Of a DNA stretch of 7,954 nt, positions 6,942 to 7,954 are shown piece after piece. Position numbers and translations under genes: made by a program. Under the pieces are notes generated by a model. The model did not search any database and was not told the DNA's origin. It saw nothing but the letters and a program-made list of their open reading frames with translations. The DNA is taken from positions 1-7,954 of the forward strand of contig JAHEME010000111.1 in NCBI GenBank assembly GCA_024643825.1, written 5' to 3'. Positions within the stretch are counted from its first letter, which is position 1; each line of letters opens with the position of its first letter. Source of the stretch: Chloroflexota bacterium (GTDB lineage: Bacteria; Chloroflexota; Anaerolineae; Aggregatilineales; UBA3940).

Positions 6942-7658
6942 ATGCGTATTGTTCTAATTGACGACGATTCCGATACACACGAATTTCTTATACCTTTTCT
7001 CAAAGCGCACGGATTCGATACCTATTCTGCCTATTCAGGAGGAGAGGGGCTTGATCTCATCCGCCGCTACGATCCCGATCTCATCATTCTTGACATACAA
7101 CTTCCAGAGATTGATGGCTGGGAAATCTGCCAACGCATTCGGTATCAGTCTAATCTTCCGATCCTGATGATTTCCGCTGTGGCTCAGGAAGATGAGGATG
7201 TAATTCGCGGCCTGAGCCTGGGAGCCGATGATTATCTTCTCAAACCATTGCGGCTGAATGTATTTGAGGCTCGGTTAAAAGCGCTCCTCAGGCGTAGTAT
7301 GGAAACCACCTGGCGCAATGATAGGCAAGCCTATATTGACGATCATCTGATGATAAGTTTGCATCGGAAGCAGGTCTCTGTAAACGGAAGGCCCGTCTCC
7401 CTCTCGTCACTTGAGTATCTTGTGCTGGCTATGCTGGTTAGGAATAAGGGATTCGTGGTCAGCACGCTTGATCTGGTTGACGAGTTGTGGGCAGAGTCAG
7501 TGAATGATGATTATGCGCGCTATATTCGAGTGTACATCAAGCGCCTGCGCGACATTATCGAGCCTGATCCGCAGAATCCTGAATATCTGATCAATGAGCA
7601 CGGAGTAGGATACAAATTCGTTCCTCACAACCCTACAGAGACTCATAGTAGTCATTAG
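6942..7658 (+). CDS. OmpR/PhoB-family response regulator
   Basis: This 238-residue two-component transcription regulator has an N-terminal receiver domain (about 1-118) with the full phosphorylation site: acidic Asp8 and Asp9, phospho-acceptor Asp51 in LIILDIQLPEIDGWE, Ser78, Tyr98 and Lys101 in KPL. A winged-helix DNA-binding domain (about 135-230) includes LSSLEYLVLAMLVRNKG, the YIRVYIKRLRDIIEPDP recognition-helix region and GVGYKF. Length and order are typical of the family, so a phosphorylation-dependent DNA-binding dimer is expected. Start ATG 6942 gives the standard MRIVLIDDD opening, but the ribosome site is weak (AGGG, 5 bases away). No histidine kinase lies within the window, so the signal is unknown. 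Base composition is lower in GC than in the GlyRS gene. A direct repeat of OmpR-like geometry lies about 90 bases after its stop, before the next regulator gene, and is a candidate target. No clear terminator follows. Confidence 0.95.
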   Translation: MRIVLIDDDSDTHEFLIPFLKAHGFDTYSAYSGGEGLDLIRRYDPDLIILDIQLPEIDGWEICQRIRYQSNLPILMISAVAQEDEDVIRGLSLGADDYLLKPLRLNVFEARLKALLRRSMETTWRNDRQAYIDDHLMISLHRKQVSVNGRPVSLSSLEYLVLAMLVRNKGFVVSTLDLVDELWAESVNDDYARYIRVYIKRLRDIIEPDPQNPEYLINEHGVGYKFVPHNPTETHSSH

Positions 7659-7736
7659 TTTTCGAGGCAAACAGCTTTTTCCCAGGCTGAATCTGTGACA
7701 TTACAAAGGGCTAACAGAATGCCTTGAAAACGACAA

Positions 7737-7766
7737 TTGACGCTATTCATATACAGACCATATACA
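7737..7766 (+). promoter_or_regulatory. Putative promoter of the second response regulator
   Basis: TTGACG (7737-7742) and TATACA (7761-7766), spaced by 18 bases, match sigma70 -35 and -10 elements well at the -35 and moderately at the -10. Transcription would start near 7773 and give a leader of about 105 bases, rich in secondary structure, before ATG 7878. The direct repeat at 7748-7767 overlaps the spacer and the -10. Confidence 0.5.
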
Positions 7767-7767
7767 G
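7748..7767 (+). promoter_or_regulatory. Tandem direct repeat, possible OmpR/PhoB-type operator
   Basis: CATATACAG occurs perfectly twice (7748-7756 and 7759-7767) with 2 bases between, an 11-bp period. OmpR/PhoB-family dimers bind head-to-tail sites spaced by about one helical turn, so the geometry fits the family of the regulator encoded just upstream. Because the second copy covers the presumed -10, binding would more likely repress than activate. The assignment to that regulator is inference. Confidence 0.45.
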
Positions 7768-7785
7768 GTGCCCGGTATCTTTACA

Positions 7786-7814
7786 AGGAATGTGGAGAGG
7801 ATCTCCACATTCCT
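7786..7814. repeat. Perfect 13-bp hairpin in the leader of the second regulator
   Basis: AGGAATGTGGAGA (7786-7798) and TCTCCACATTCCT (7802-7814) are exactly complementary around a 3-base GGA loop. No T-run follows directly, so it is not a standard terminator. It could stabilise the leader RNA, act in attenuation, or be a DNA-level binding site. Confidence 0.8.
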
Positions 7815-7845
7815 GGAGACATGACCTTGTCAATTTTAGTGACTT

Positions 7846-7869
7846 AGATGGATAGATGGATAGATGGAG
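7846..7869 (+). repeat. 8-bp tandem repeat running into the ribosome site
   Basis: Two exact AGATGGAT units (7846-7853, 7854-7861) are followed by a third, AGATGGAG (7862-7869), whose end forms the Shine-Dalgarno sequence GGAGAAG for ATG 7878. Copy-number change would alter leader length without changing the distance from ribosome site to start. Confidence 0.8.
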
Positions 7870-7877
7870 AAGAACTA

Positions 7878-7954
7878 ATGGGACAAAGCATCTTGATTGT
7901 TGATGACGACCCGGATGCACGAGAGATACTGGAACTGGTTATAGGAACTTTGGA
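7878..7954 (+). CDS. Response regulator, N-terminal start only, truncated by window edge
   Basis: Only 25 complete codons are visible. They read MGQSILIVDDDPDAREILEL and onward, the first strand, acidic pocket (Asp9, Asp10, Asp11) and first helix of a receiver domain. ATG 7878 is supported by GGAGAAG at 7866-7872. The phospho-acceptor and any output domain lie outside the window, so it may be a single-domain receiver, a transcription regulator or the start of a hybrid protein. It is separated from the upstream regulator by 219 bases with its own presumed promoter. Confidence 0.8.
   Translation, partial: MGQSILIVDDDPDAREILELVIGTL

Noticed and set aside
6646..6957. 103-codon open frame between deacylase and regulator
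   Set aside because: No ribosome site or recognisable motif, and it overlaps the well-supported regulator start in another frame.
7659..7730. Terminator for the first regulator
   Set aside because: T-rich runs occur (7672-7680), but the only adjacent stem is 4 bp (CAGC/GCTG); not convincing.
7821..7847. 8-codon mini-ORF (MTLSILVT) in the leader of the second regulator
   Set aside because: A GGAG precedes it, but only 2 bases from the ATG, which is too close for good initiation; the peptide has no run of a regulatory amino acid.

Overview
The window looks like ordinary bacterial chromosome, most likely from the phylum Chloroflexota. That placement is an inference. It rests on the single-chain (alpha-beta fused) bacterial-type glycyl-tRNA synthetase, a membrane-anchored Hanks-type kinase with a large extracytoplasmic half, frequent TTG starts behind strong GGAGG ribosome sites, and moderately high GC. 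No 16S rRNA or other phylogenetic anchor is present.

Layout. At the left edge (1-644, minus strand) is the N-terminal membrane half of a protein of the fused MFS/spermidine-synthase type; it runs off the window and was found by translating the reverse complement. A compact divergent promoter region (645-786) separates it from a large plus-strand gene for fused GlyRS (787-3843), which ends in a clean intrinsic terminator (3863-3905). A new promoter (3928-3955) then drives a Ser/Thr protein kinase. Its real start is probably TTG 4007, because the more upstream in-frame starts lie before or inside the promoter and terminator. Twenty-six bases after the kinase lies a YbaK/EbsC-type aminoacyl-tRNA deacylase (6115-6615), probably cotranscribed with it.

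From about 6616 onward the GC content drops visibly and the organisation becomes looser. A 326-base stretch without a convincing gene (6616-6941) precedes an OmpR/PhoB-family response regulator (6942-7658). A second response regulator begins at 7878 and runs off the right edge. The 219 bases between the two regulators are the most structured non-coding part of the window. They hold a sigma70-like promoter overlapped by a perfect 9-bp direct repeat with an 11-bp period (the geometry of OmpR/PhoB-family operators), a perfect 13-bp hairpin with a 3-nt loop, and a three-unit 8-bp tandem repeat that runs into the Shine-Dalgarno sequence.

Functionally, two genes serve translation (charging tRNA-Gly and, probably, clearing misacylated tRNA). 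The others are signalling proteins: a transmembrane Ser/Thr kinase and two response regulators without a histidine kinase in view. A plausible but untested idea is that the first regulator controls the second through the direct repeat. I see no CRISPR array, phage, transposase, toxin-antitoxin or defence module, and nothing that can honestly be called a new system. The best leads are the regulator-regulator leader (7737-7878) and the kinase's extracytoplasmic domain.
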